Shown in pieces: positions 22,212 through 34,548 of a stretch of DNA of 64,000 bases. The translations under genes were made by a program, and so were the position numbers. The notes beneath the pieces were generated by a model. It ran no database searches. It saw only the letters and a program-made list of their open reading frames with translations, and was not told the origin of the DNA. Origin of the DNA: Taxawa tesnikishii (nom. ined.) (lineage: Eukaryota > Ascomycota > Dothideomycetes > Dothideales); the NCBI GenBank assembly GCA_030247885.1, contig JAPDRO010000003.1, positions 1,178,001-1,242,000 on the forward strand, read 5' to 3'. Every line of letters starts with the position of its first letter. The stretch's first letter is position 1.

Positions 22212-23625
22212 TCACCTCCTCCTCTTGACATTCTCCTTCCCTTGCGCGACTTCCGAATCGATGCTAACCGGCTGTCCGTTAACTTGCAGCTTGGGGCCCT
22301 CTGCTGCTGCGTTCACGCCCGGTCCTTCCAGCTTGTTTAGCTCTTCTTCGGCCTTGGTGTCCTCGTCCTCGTCCTCGTCGTCGCTTCGCTCGTCCTTGCC
22401 GCGTCTGGTGACCACGAACCTGTACGCTATGCGAAGGATGAGATAGAACCAGAAGAGGTTGACGATCTGAAGAGTGAGCAGCAGCGCAAACGTGATGATT
22501 TGCGAGATCCAGCACTTGTACTGTTGTGTCTCCCAGTTCAGTTCGTAAGGTCCTACCGTCGCAAACTCGGTCAGAATGGAATAGAGGATGCGTAGATTGG
22601 ACCAGTGACGCGTGTAAGCCCAGACAAAGATGAAGAAGCCAAAATACGGCCCGGTGAACCAGTGATCGATGTAGTTGAGACATTTGGAAGTCGCAAGGAA
22701 GAAATCACTGATGTCGTGAGTGATGTACACTGCAATTCCCATGTAGGTAAAGTGGAATCGGTAGCTGCACCAGATTAATGCAATGGTAACAGCATGATGC
22801 AGGCACAGCTCCTTGAAATCCTTCCTGGGTTTCTCGAGCATCAGCAATAGGACAATGGCTTGTTGCGTCCAGTATGCAGCCTGCAGCAGATAGTATGCCT
22901 TGAAGATACCAATGTGGCTGCGGTGCGGGAACCCCTCGTACATGGCGGTCGTGTTGAAGTACCATATCGGAGTGCGCTTCATTACATAGATACCGAAGGG
23001 GCCCATGAAGGCAAAGTAAACAGCCGTGTAGAATTGCTCCATGAAACGCGCTTGTTTCGCTCTCTTGTGTATGCCTAGGCGGATAGCCAAGGGCCGGATC
23101 ATCCGCTGCATAAGAAATTCGCGAGTGAAGGAGAAAACGACGGTATAGAATGCGATGAAGCAGAAATCGGATCCGCCCTTGCCATACTGGATCGGTGTAT
23201 CTGAGGGTACTCCTTCTGGCCGTGGGATCGGGTAGGAGAGGAAGATGAACTGATGTAGCGGATTGCTCGGAGTCGGGTCAAGGGCGTAAAGCGAGAGGAA
23301 TATGATGATTAGGATGAGAGGATTTAACCAAGTATGCTGTCGGAGAGAGTAGCGCCAGTATCTTCGCAGTAGAGAGCGCGCCTTCCGTCGTTTCGAGTGC
23401 GGTCGTGTTCTGTCAGAGGGGTTGCGCTGGCGGGGTAGTCAGATACATAAGCATACCAAACACTGGTATGTAACGGAGCTTCACTCACGCTCAAACTAGC
23501 TGAACTGGCTGAGCTCAGTGTCGCAAGCGCCGCCCCTCCCGTATCTCCTCTTGGATCACCCCGAGACTGCTCGACTTCCTACGTGGTCTCACGGCGCCGT
23601 TTGGACTCGATGGGCTGTCTTTCAT
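22212..23625 (-). CDS. lag1: ceramide synthase (LAG1/LAC1, TLC domain)
   Basis: The enzyme joins a fatty acyl-CoA to a sphingoid base in the endoplasmic reticulum. Exons 23625..23489 and 23426..22212 give 450 aa. A basic, Ser-rich N-terminus (SKRRKARSLLRRYWRY) precedes a TLC domain of several membrane spans with the Lag1p motif: LCLHHAVTIALIWCSYRFHF, then YITHDISDFFLATSKCLNYI, holding the His-His and His-Asp-x2-Asp residues needed for activity. The C-terminal tail is acidic (a GTCCTC-repeat encoded Asp-Glu run at 22359-22380) and probably cytosolic. One base is missing at a C4 run on the plus strand (23559-23562), in the Gly pair after SSSLG; with it both exons close. Fungi often have two such paralogues with different chain length preference; which one this is cannot be told. 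Confidence 0.92.
22359..22385 (+). repeat. short GTCCTC repeat inside the ceramide synthase gene
   Basis: Imperfect copies of GTCCTC/GTCGTC in the plus strand encode an Asp/Glu run (DDEDEDED) in the tail of the ceramide synthase. A length change would only add or remove acidic residues. Confidence 0.7.
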
Positions 23626-24432
23626 GTTTGTGCGCGTACGTAACGCTGGGAAGGGCTCCGTCTGCGCCATGCTTGTGTGGTGCTATGCGGTGTTATGTAT
23701 GCATGCGCATATGTACGTAGAGAGTCGCGGCGTGACGCGAGACAAAAAAGTTCCCCTTATTAATGTTTTCTTCGTGGAGATTATGGCACGAAGGCCCGGT
23801 CATCTCACATTGGCTCCCTTCGGCTAAATTTGCATGCAATCTCGGCGACAACTTAAATGACCACTCACACAAATAAGCCTAGAACCGCAACATCTACTTT
23901 GTCAGGTAAAATGATGTTTCGCATGATCGTGTCACACGTTCTGCGATGTCCGCCCCAATTACTGCATGGAGTAAAAGGTTATAGGAATACTATGTTTCTT
24001 TGCCTGGAGGGTAATCTCGCGTCCTTTACTAGAAGAGGAAAGACGCTAGTGACGGGCCAGTGCCATGAACAACCATGCTTTGTTTCACCGCGCGACCTTG
24101 TGCAACCAGGCCTGCTACTCCTCTTAACCGCCAAGAACATGCAACAATCCTTAACTCATCACGTCAAGTTCGTAAATATCCTTGATGTTCTTTGGCCACG
24201 ACCATGCTGCAATTGCCACTATGCACACCGTCGTCGTTGGTCACTTTCCTTGCCAGCCACCGCTGTGTTGCGTTGTACAACTGAACGAAACAAGTTCTCA
24301 CTGAACATGCACGCTCTGCTTACAGTTGGAGACGTACAACTGTGTTTTTCTGAGCGTTGCCACACACTGACCAGCCTCTGAGTTACTGCCTTAGCGCTTG
24401 AGTCTCTGTGACGGGCCGGCTTCAGCTGTCGC
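23626..24432. other. intergenic
   Basis: Upstream of the ceramide synthase start and downstream of the dpb11-type stop, both genes on the minus strand. A plus-strand frame at 23857-24381 (174 aa) has no recognisable features and I do not call it. Confidence 0.45.
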
Positions 24433-27400
24433 CTAGCCTCCTCGTCTTTCCTCACGGATTCCGTGCCCCCTCTGCCGTCCTCTAACCCGCCCACCAACCC
24501 CTCCGCCACCGCCACCGCCTCCCAACTCTACATCCTTCAATTGACCTACACTACCCACTCGCTGTCCCCTAGTCTCATCCTCGAGTCTCAGCCCCATCTT
24601 CGCACTCATACGCCGCCGGTGTTCTTCTGCATCAGGTGCCTCATAACTGAGTTGCTGACTCGGCATTGGAGGCGCTTCCATATCCAACCCTCCCCGCCGA
24701 TGCCAACACCAGGCCCTGGCCCAGATCCAGACCTGGATCCCGGAACGGATGGTCGCGCAAACACCTCTGTCTGCGTAGTGATGGGGCTTGCAGACATGTT
24801 CGAGTCTGCGATTTCGAGCGGTGGCGGAGGGGATGAGGCACGGTGAGAGAGCCGGCCGAGCTGGATGATGCAGCGCGACCGAGTTTGCGATCCTTGCGCC
24901 GGCGGGGCGGGAGGTTGGAGACTACATCATCGGCCGGTTGCTGACGGGCGGCCAGCAGGGCGCGGATTTCCGAAAGTTGTTCAGCCTGATTGGTCTGCAC
25001 TTTTCGCTTGTCACCTTCGGTCAGCGGCAGGGGCGAGGCATCGTCCTGGGCGGGATTAGGCGGCTCCTCCAGATTTCGCGGAGCCTCAATTCCGGCGGAG
25101 AATGCCGCTGTTTCATCGTCGAATACGGGGGCGGCATCTCAACAGAGGCGATGTCCTCAGTATTCTCTTTTTCTACAATGATTGTTTCATCTATGTGAAG
25201 CTGAGCACAGTTTGTCGTCCTCTCCTTGCCAGGAGATACTGATGGTCTATCCTTCCTCGTTTGATCCTTGGCGTCTTGCGACCTCTTCCGGGGAGAGGTG
25301 ATATTCGGTGGCAGATCTTGTAAGGGCTGTAGAACCGGCTGTAGTGGTATCGTCATATCACCGTCAGTCTCTTCATCTCCCATGAAAGGCATGGCCCGAG
25401 CTGGGCCTTGCAGTTTCGTTGCTAGCGCACGAGAGGCTTTGCTTGGTACGCCAAGATCATCGCCTTGCTTCTTTGCTGGGCTTGAACGAGCATTCGTCAG
25501 ATGAAGGGCCGGCGCGATACCACGCTTTCTGGTAGCTGACAGGCGCTGAGCTGGCGCGTCATCTTTCCTACACAAAAGAATCAGTCGCTATGTCGTTAAT
25601 CAGTACTGTAATGAATGGAAACGATGCGAGATTGAATCAATACAGATCAGCACGCGACGTGGCTTTACCTTCTGGTCTTGCGCGGAGGTCCAGACTCCTC
25701 CCTCTCTGCTGGCCTACCGCGATCGTTGCCATGTACCGGTAGACGATAATCTCGCAGGTCTTGCTTCTTTGCAGAAGAAAGCGACGTCCACAGCCATTCC
25801 GGCGTAGCGACAGGTAATTTGTGTTTCTTGGCATAACCGAGTTTAAGGTCGTTTCCTCGTTTTGGATGGAAAATCAAAACAGATGTATGCTGGGTAAGGT
25901 CTTGCACATATGCACCTCCTGTGTGTGATGTTAGTCATTGTGATCGCCGATCGAACTCGGAAAATACCTGCCTGCAAGTTTGACGGCCTTGGCAACATGC
26001 AACACATCTTCGTTCAAACCACTTGTGGTGATGTTCAGTCCCTGAAAGACTGCTCTCAGTTAGCGCGGTTCAACAACGTGCGATGAGCGGGATCGGCTTA
26101 ACTCACGATTTGGCGCAATCCTCAAAAAGGGCTGACTAAGTACATCCGTGGACGGATCGAGTAATCCTCTGTGGCTTAGGCAGCGTTCAAGCCACCACTC
26201 GGTGACTACAACTGTGTGAAGAGAGAGTTCGGGCAGAGGGGTGTCGTGAGTGGCTAGCCATTTGCTGGGTATCATGAGGCATGTTCTCGTATCCGGATCG
26301 TTCTCGGCAATCGTGTACAGTTCTTCGATGCTGCGGACAAGCCGCCCCCATCCTTTTGAAAGACTTCACGGATGATTGATGCCTGCAACGGTTAGGTAGT
26401 GTCCACGTTTCGACATAGTAAACCGGCTTACCTCTTTTTGTTCATGACCCGTAGCGTGACACGCCCATCCGGTGAACAAGCCTGGCGGTTGTTCATACAT
26501 CTTGGGAGACTCCATCCTCAAGGTCTGTGGCATCGCTGGTTCTTCGTTCTTGACTGGGGCAGCGTTCTCAGCTGGGACCGGGCCAGGAGATTCAACAGCA
26601 GCCGGCCGATCTTCCCATTGACCGGCGTCAAGCCCGGTATCGTTCGTATCAGCCAAAGACATGTCCGTCCACAAGCTCTGGCTTTGACTGGCAAGTCTGA
26701 CGCTCGCAGTGCGGCGCACCTTCCGCTTGCGCGCGTCTTCCGCGGCAGCAGAAGCAGCAGACCCGTCGCGCGCCCGTTTAGCGGGTGTATTGGTCCGCTC
26801 GACTGCCTTGATATATGCACCTCTTCCTTGCTCATCCTCAGGTAAGACAGGGTCGTATAGTGACTCGTCAAGCGCCATGCCCCTCTTCATGCTGTCCCGA
26901 AGCCACTTCGACGACACCACTTTCACACCCCACTGTTTTGCCCGAATATATTTTGCTCCCTGGGGGACCGCGGCGATGAGGTGAGTGACGACTTTGGTAA
27001 GGTCTCCGTGGTATGTTGCGCCGTTGTTGCTCACAGTATCCATCAGGTCTTGTCTCTGTTGTACTTGACACAAGTGAGCGCTGCGAACTCTCCGACACCA
27101 CTCTTGTACGTACAGTCGTTGAACCCCGTCACGCAGACATGGAGACCGAAGAATGTTGGCAGACGATACTCCAGAGCGAGCGCATGAATGTCTGGGTCGC
27201 CACCCTCCATCCATGATTGCCGTGCAGCTTCAACCCATTCCAGCTTCAAAACGTATATGTCTGGCCGCTCTTTCGCTACGTGCTTGTACTTCGGCGTGTC
27301 TATCTGGCCAACGATGAGATGGGTAATGTCGGAGGTTAGGTCGAGTCTGCAGGTGGCGCCCATCTGGGTAGCAACTTCTGCCAGTTTGTCCTATACCACT

Positions 27401-27588
27401 GTCCATCAATGATCGTACGTCGACACCACTGCGAGACGCGATCATACCCGGACATCTTGCGTGAGGGAAGTACTGCATAATATGACATTCTTGAGGGGCT
27501 GTTGGGAGTCATCTGTCACGAGCTTCAGCTGAAGATTTCTGTATAGGCCGGGATCCATAGTCATACTGTGGTCCGCAGCGTTACTCAT
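24433..27588 (-). CDS. dpb11: Dpb11/Rad4(Cut5)/TopBP1-type BRCT protein
   Basis: A BRCT scaffold that links replication initiation (Sld2/Sld3-like partners) and the DNA-damage checkpoint in the nucleus. Seven exons: 27588..27448, 27390..27114, 27063..26432, 26382..26107, 26052..25972, 25915..25669, 25567..24433; 930 aa. BRCT 1 (LTSDITHLIVGQIDTPKYKH), BRCT 2 (NNGATYHGDLTKVVTHLIAA, then WGVKVVSSKWLRDSM), then a basic linker (KRARDG, ARKRKVRR), BRCT 3 (SLHTVVVTEWWLERCLSH), BRCT 4 (DLTQHTSVLIFHPKRG, LPVATPEWLWTSL) and a disordered tail ending in a Gly run. Intron 5 appears to use a GC donor (CAG|GCAGGT). One base is missing at each of four runs: C5 26345-26349, G5 25127-25131, G4 24829-24832 and C4 24692-24695. 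With these every exon phase closes (931 codons), which supports the model strongly. Confidence 0.9.
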
Positions 27589-29464
27589 GGCGTATCGCGC
27601 GGAGGTGTCGCTCTTGTACTGTATTTGATTGCCATTTACAGGAGTCGCGTCGACAATTCGGAAGGAGCGCTCCGTCGCGCACGCGTGGGCACGTGCGTTA
27701 CGTCATGAACCAGCTCTTTTCCGCAATCCCCAATTCGCAGAACGATCATGCATCGTTGCTCGTCTTCAACGGCTATCGGCTGCGCTCATTGTTGTGGACG
27801 AAACGCGAGACATGAAGTCAACCAACTAGTCATCGTGGGTGAATCGCAAGACAGACGAGCAAAAGGCGAAGGAAGTTGGATTCGCAGCATCTCACGCCCG
27901 CTTCCTCCCCGCTGGAGGACGTGAAGCGTGTGACAATGCGGGTCCATGGGGTTCTTGTCTACGGACGTTCTTTCGGATGGCATTCCAGCAAGAAGCGATC
28001 GATGAGGCAAAAGGCATAAAGCTTAGCCGCGGCAGATCACCATGTATGAGACGCGAGCTGCCAATCGACATTGTTCGGAGATGGGGCTCTCGAATACTTG
28101 ACGTGAGGCACCCATGCCCATGTGCAACCCGTCTTTGTGCATGTGTTTTTGTTTGCAGGTCGAGAACGCCGTCCGGAGTGGTCTCCATCCACTCGCACGC
28201 GGCCGCACATCCGCGTTCGCCGAGGCCCATACGCTCATGCAGCGCGCTTGCCTTCTACGCAATCGTGACAGGAGGTCTCGGAAAGGTCTGGATTGGAAAT
28301 TACACTTGCGATCAGCTGGGAAATTGCCCAACAGGACGCAGTCGTGCAGGCCCGAATGTAATATATCAACTACAAGTGGCAGTGATGGAAGTGGCACAAG
28401 CCGGATTCAATACAGTTTGGCCTAAACATCTCAAAGGCTCGGAAGTTTCGGGAGGGAGGAAGAGTGGCACGGCAAACTCGGGATTGCGAGGCCGAGTTTT
28501 CTTCCTGGCACATGACCAATCCCGAATGAAAGCATGCCTGAACCGGTCCTATTGTATTTGGGGCGAAGGTGTGTTTGGGCAGCGTCAGCCAGAGAGTCGA
28601 CGCTTGGTAGTTGACTCTCATCGTAATCAGGTCGGCGGCCGGCGGGATGTAGGATAATGTGGGATAGCTCGGCTGCAGGCTTGCAGCGTACAGACTAGGT
28701 ACAGGCTAAGCAGAAACAGTTGAGACTTGATTGCCGTAAGGTCCGCGGCGGCTTGTCTCTACGACGCGGCCATCTGCGTCACTGTTGCAGAACAGAGCGG
28801 ATGGTCCCTTACATTATTCACCAAAGGCTCGTCGTATCGCGTATCCTCAATTCCCATTGTGCACTCGAATCGGATTCTACTCTCACAGCGAAACCCAGGG
28901 CTCTCGACTGCATGCAAAAAGTCCCGCATGTTGGCTTGGTCGAGGATTTGATACACGACGGCGCCAGTATCCGACCGCTTCGGTCAAGCTCATTCAGATC
29001 CCGTGCGATTGGCTTGCGACGCTTGTTGATCATCCCGGCTTGAATCGCCCTCGGTGGAGCGCGGGGATATCTGCATACAAGTATACACCCATACCTGCTC
29101 TTCTGCATGCGCTGCAACAACCCTGTTATTGTCGTCTGCACCAACACCGACACCGACACCGACACCGACGCCCGTCCCACTCTTCCAGTATTGATACGGC
29201 AATCAGCTTTCACTCATCAGACCGCATCCGTTCCACTCCGGACCTAGCGTTGCATACACGGACATAGTGCAGCAGGGTTCGTGCCCACTCCATTTAAAAC
29301 ACAAACATCGTAAGTCAATCCTTGCCGCCAGCACACTGATTCGAACTTTCGTACGCACATGTCCTTTTCTTGTCGTTGCCTGTCCGCGGTATTCATTACC
29401 GGCATCGCATGCTACGACATTTGCCTTGCTCAGAGCATAGCGATGTCGTACTGATCTCAATCCA
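27589..29464. other. long intergenic region
   Basis: It lies between the dpb11-type gene (minus) and the arrestin gene (plus) and must hold both promoters. A 272-aa plus-strand frame (27839-28657) starts at GTG, has no family features and overlaps a comparable minus-strand frame, so I do not call it. A GACACC repeat lies at 29145-29170. Confidence 0.45.
29145..29170. repeat. (GACACC)n microsatellite
   Basis: About four copies of the hexamer GACACC (first copy diverged) in the region upstream of the arrestin gene. Confidence 0.8.
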
Positions 29465-32012
29465 ATGCTAACGCATCCTGGCGTCATGACAGGCACGAGT
29501 CTCTATCACAACCGTAGAGGCAGACCTTGCTATTACCCACACGGCCACCATTTTCCTGTTAGTACGGGACATCTTCAGCCACGCCGATTCCGGCCTGGTC
29601 ACATACTCATCAAGAGCGTTGCGGAAGAACTTGGGCGTCGCTCGGGTACCACTGACCCTCGAAAACGCACTTCCGCGAAGCTGGCGATCTCCAGAGATCA
29701 CGCAAAACGGTTCTTGCGGTCGGTAATCCACAACACTCCCAGCACGCAACCGTCTGTACCTGAGCCTACAGTTCCATCGGTCACTACAGAGAGAAGAGGG
29801 TCGATTGCGGAGTCACACCAGGCGCAACGCCCAGGGTCGGCGGACGAAATGCAGATGCGGGCAGGGATGCGCGGCTCAATTGGAGGGCCCGTAAGTGGCA
29901 TGGTTTCAAGACCTTCATTGGCAGACAGTGTGCGGAACGCCAATGATGCGACGACACGATCTACAAGATCTGGCAGTGTTTCGACAAGCATGACAACAGG
30001 CGGACTCCCTGGAGTTGATCCCATCGAGAAACCCCTCGCTTCTAGCAATGGCGTCAGTGTTTCAATCAACCTGGCAGAGCCGGTTTTGTTCTTACAGGGG
30101 TTTGAACCAAACGACATGAGTTCGGGAAACACTGCTATGCTCAGAGGAACGCTACATCTTAGGGTCACAAAGAGCGCCAAGATCAAAGCTGTCACTTTGA
30201 AGTTCAGGGGTAGAGCTGTCACCAAATGGCCAGAAGGTGAGCATATGCTGATTGCTTGTTTGCCGTCGATCTGTCTGACACACTGCGAAAAGGCATACCC
30301 CGCGCAAGAATGAGTTTGAAGAAGCAGACAACATCATGAGCCATACGTGGCCATTCTTCAACGCACAATTCCCTACTGCGGAGGCCGGAAGCTGCGCTGA
30401 CCATGTCGAACTCTTCAAGGGCCCGTCCGGAGCTAATACGAGCATATCCGTCCTCACTCGGTCGCCAAACTCGTCAAGTACAAATTTGACGTCGAAGGAC
30501 CACAGGAAACTGTCGTTGCAAGTCAACCAATCGCGCAGTTTTGGCAAAGGCGACTCCTCCACCAATGGCCCATCTGTAGCGTCCAAAGGTTACCGCACAT
30601 TCCACCCTGGTGATTATGTGTACAACTTTGAGTTGCCTCTGGACAGCCGGTTACCGGAGACTATCGATGTAGACCTTGGTTCAGTGAAATACGAGCTGGA
30701 AGCGCTTGTTGAGAGAGCTGGGGCTTTCCGCGCAAATTTGATGGGAACGAGGGAAGTCAGCCTGATCAGAGCTCCAGCAGAAGGATCCTTAGAACAGGTC
30801 GAACCTATCGCGATTAGCCGAAACTGGGAGGACCAGCTGCACTATGACATTGTCATCTCTGGAAAGTCTTTTCCACTCGGAGCACAGGTTCCAATTGCTT
30901 TCAAGCTAACTCCACTGGCCAAAGTACAATGTCACCGGATCAAGGTCCTCGTAACGGAGAACATTGAATATTTCTGCAACAACAAGAGGGTTCACCGGAT
31001 GGAACCCACACGAAAAGTGCAACTCTTTGAGAAACGTGCGGACAGCGCCCCCACAAGCACGTTCCCTGGCAGTTCTATGCGAGTGACAGCTGGAGGTGGC
31101 ATTCCATACGATCAGCGCGCTCGCGCTGCAGCAGGAGAGCAGGTCGCGACAAACGACACTACAAACCTGCTTGGCAACCTCGAGGGTGACACGAACATTG
31201 GCCCCACAGAGATGGAGTTCAATGTGCAGCTGCCCAGCTGCGCATCAATGCGTGAGAAAGAACGATCTACACGACTTCACTTTGATACCACATACCAAAA
31301 TATTCAAGTGCATCACTGGATCAAGGTTAGTTGAATTTCCTTTGTGAAGAAACCCCAATCTGATGTGAAACAGATTGTCATGCGCCTGTCCAAGCCGGAT
31401 GAGAACGACTCCACCAAGAGACGGCATTTCGAGATATCGATCGACTCTCCTTTCCATATTCTTTCCTGCCAAGCAACACAAGCCAACACATCACTACCCG
31501 CATACACTTCACCGCAAGCGGCAAACGGCGGTTCTTCGCTGTATGAGTGTGGCTGCCCAGGCGCACCGCGCCGCAGGAATTCTCCGACTTCCTATGTCCC
31601 GACATTGGCAGCTTTGAGCGGCTCGCGAAACATGAGCGTGCCTGAAATCCAGTCACCTGGTCTAGCACGGCCGCAGCAGGCACACATCGGGGGACCTAAC
31701 TCGCATAACGTGCAAAGACCAATCCACATGCTGCGAGCGCCGTCGTTCAATCCTCCAGCATTCGAGGACGAAGAGCCCCCGCCACCGATGATCACCCCTC
31801 CGCCACAATATGACAGTATCGCGAGCCCGACGTCTGGACTTGCGGATTACTTTGCACGGCTGTCTGACACGTATGACGATGAAAGCGACGGCGAGCGGAG
31901 CTCGAACAGCAGAGGGCGAGTGGATGTGCCGCTCACGCCCGGTGGAAGGGTCAATCGCAGCATGGATATCAGTAGGACATGGGTTCCAATCGGAAACTAC
32001 ATGCGGTCGTAG
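29465..32012 (+). CDS. alpha-arrestin (ART family ubiquitin-ligase adaptor)
   Basis: ART-type arrestins bring Rsp5/HulA-like HECT ubiquitin ligases to plasma-membrane transporters. Exons 29465..30236, 30293..31325 and 31374..32012, about 814 aa. After a disordered N-terminus comes the arrestin N domain (NLAEPVLFLQGFEPND, MLRGTLHLRVTKSAKIKAVT, FHPGDYVYNFELPLDSRLPE) and the C domain (VPIAFKLTPLAKVQCHRIKV, EYFCNNKRVHRMEPTRKVQL). Next come FDTTYQNIQVHHWIKIVMRL, LPAYTSP and a proline-rich tail with a PPxY ligase-binding motif (PPPQYDS). One base is missing at a C4 run (30298-30301) just after intron 1, between GIP and RKNEFEEADNIM; with it 815 codons close. The wording is nearest to the Ecm21/Csr2-like branch, a guess. 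The start is uncertain, as residues 1-70 are not conserved in my memory of the family. Confidence 0.82.
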
Positions 32013-32871
32013 GAGGACAGGTGCCGGGAGGTTGTCATATTCACGACGTTACGATGCAAGCACGAGATATATAACTGCATTGGGAGCGCATGGCGTGGCC
32101 AACATTGTATTTGAGCAGTGATTCTGCGGAAGCGTCGTACATGTCTCGCGGCAAGCTCATAACATGTTGTCAAGCTTGAGTACATTTGCAGCAACGGGAA
32201 GTGGGTGTTTGGTGGAGAAAATCAACACGAGGCTGGGGGAGTTTGGTTTTTTTCCCCTTAGGCCGCGTAGCTACATGCATAAACCAATTGTTTCCAAAGC
32301 CGGAAGACTCAGCTCAGCATGCACCGCGTGTCTGTGTGTTGTGTAGGTACGTGATGGAGACGCCTAAGCACTTGTGGTATGGAGCCGGAGCTTGGCGAGG
32401 ACACTGCGCCACGAGCAAGGCGCAGGGGCGTTTGCCGGAAGGAAGCTCCTGCATATGCGACTAATATATGTTCTATGTTTGACGCTAGCGGAGAGAAGAT
32501 CCCTGTTGTATATCTGATCGGCCAGCCACAAGGACGCGCAAAAGACGCGCAAACACGGGGACGACAACCTCGTCCTGTCGACCCACCCAACCTTCTCTTC
32601 CTCCCTGTAATGGTTTAGTTCTAGTCATCCTCCCTGTGCAGACTCTCTCAGGAACAAAACAATCCCTTGGTTGATATTGCTCGCTTGTTCTTTGAAGACA
32701 ACGCGCCCCTGCCGCACTTCCACGCCCGTTCTCTCGCTGCCGATCTCATCTTGTCAGCACCAGCCTTGCCTTGACTCGCACGCTCTCTCTACAAGGCGAA
32801 CGCCTCTCGAAAAAGGACCAAGACGCCTCCTTGAACATCCTACACAGGCTTTCGTAGCCACACCTGCCGTC
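32013..32871. other. intergenic / 5' leader
   Basis: Between two plus-strand genes. The frame that contains the rhomboid start is open back to 32671 but composition changes at the ATG at 32872, so this part is probably 5' UTR and promoter. CT-rich stretches near 32700-32760 fit a fungal promoter. Confidence 0.45.
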
Positions 32872-34548
32872 ATGGCAGCCAACGATTACTACCGCGACAC
32901 CTCGAACCGCCGCCGCCGAGAAGACGCTCCGCTACCCGCAATACCTCAGCCCTCCTCCCCGTTCAACGACACAGCATACCCATACCATCACCCACAGTCC
33001 TCCCAATCTTCATATTCCGGGTTACACGGGAGGAACGACGCAACAGACCCGTTCGTCGACAACGGTTCGGTACCCCTGCAAGATTACAGCTCCAGCTACA
33101 ACGCGCACAAGCATGCCTCGCAGACGAGCACTGCGCCTATGGTGACAGAGTACGACGATCCGTTCATAAGAGACGCGAAACCGAAGAAGAGAAGGCGGCA
33201 TCGAAATCCGGAACCGAAGAAGGGCTGGTTCAGCGGAAGGGTGACATGGGTGTGTTACATACTGTCCGTGGTCCAGCTGGTCGTCTTCATCGTCGAGATT
33301 GTCAAGAACGGTGCGATCCTACACCCTGTGCAAACAATTGTATCGGGCCATCATACTGACACACATCTAGCCGTCCTGACCAAATCCCCAATCGAGATCC
33401 ACCCGCAGTTCAACCCCATGATCGGTCCCTCTCCTTATGTACTGATCAACATGGGCGCCCGCTACGTTCCCTGCATGCACAACATGCCTAACGTCCAGAA
33501 TGCATCCACACCCATCCTCTGGCCGTGCCCCAACGCGACCTCCACCACCGGAGACAGCGTATCCTGCTCACTCTCAGATCTCTGCGGCTTTTCCGGCGTG
33601 CCGAACCCGCACATTGGCGGCAGTCTCGACGACAAGCCGTACCCAAACCAATGGTTCCGCTTCATCGTACCCATCTTCTTGCACGCAGGCATCATTCACA
33701 TCGGTTTCAACTTGCTGCTGCAACTGACGCTGGGCCGAGACATGGAGCGCTCCATCGGCAGTCTGCGCTTCCTACTCGTCTACTTCAGCAGCGGCATCTT
33801 TGGTTTCGTCCTCGGCGGCAACTTTGCCGCTACCGGCATCGCGAGTACCGGCTGCTCTGGTTCTCTGTTCGGCATCCTGGCCCTGACCCTGCTTGAGCTC
33901 CTGTACACTTGGCGCGAACGTCCTTCCCCGTCAAGGACCTCATGTTCATCCTGATCGACGTCATCATTGCGTTCATCCTGGGCCTGCTCCCGGGTCTCGA
34001 CAACTTCAGTCACATTGGTGGATTCCTGATGGGCCTCGTCCTGGGCGTATGTCTGCTGCACTCGCCGACTGCTCTACGACGTCGCATCGGAGAGGACGAG
34101 CCGCCATATACGGTCGCGCCCTCGGCTCCGTTCGCACCCGAAGACACGACGGGATTGAAAGGGTTCGCGAGGCAGCCCGTCGGCTTCTTCAAGGGCCGCC
34201 GACCGCTGTGGTGGGCGTGGTGGCTCGTTCGTGCCGCGGCTCTGCTGGGCGCGCTCATCGGCTTCATTGTGCTGCTGAAGAACTTTTACGTCTGGAGGAA
34301 CGGCTGCAGCTGGTGCAAGTACTTGAGTTGTCTGGTGAGTACCATTTCCCCGTTGTAGTAACCCCCGCCCCCCTTTTTGATCGGTCAAGAGATCCGATGC
34401 TGACTGTTCACTCTCCAAGCCCGTCAACAACTGGTGCAGCGTGGGCAACCTCCAGTTCTCGGACTCGGCCAGTAGCGGGAATTCGACGAAGCGCGGCCTC
34501 GATCTGCTGTCCTTGACACATGAGGTCTTCCGCAATGCTCGGACCTGA
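32872..34548 (+). CDS. rhomboid-family intramembrane serine protease
   Basis: Exons 32872..33310, 33371..34334 and 34420..34548, 510 aa. A long, disordered cytosolic N-terminus ends in a basic stretch (AKPKKRRRHRNPEPKKGWF) and a first span (WVCYILSVVQLVVFIVEIV). A luminal Cys-containing loop follows, and then the rhomboid core: WFRFIVPIFLHAGIIHIGFN, GRDMERSIGSLRFLLVYF, the catalytic Ser in STGCSGSLFGILAL (GxSx) and its partner His in NFSHIGGFLMGL. The tail holds one more span and a Cys-containing segment. The layout is that of the secretory-pathway rhomboids of animals and fungi. One base is missing in a C4 run (33926-33929), between ERPS and VKDLMFILIDV, and with it all phases close. Intron 1 (60 nt) is stop-free and a multiple of three. 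Confidence 0.88.

Noticed and set aside
27839-28657. 272-aa plus-strand frame
   Set aside because: It starts at GTG, has no family features, and a similar frame exists on the other strand over the same DNA.
15500-33000. A secondary-metabolite gene cluster
   Set aside because: The sulfotransferase-like, Zn2Cys6, ceramide synthase and arrestin genes are unrelated, and no polyketide synthase, peptide synthetase or terpene cyclase is present.
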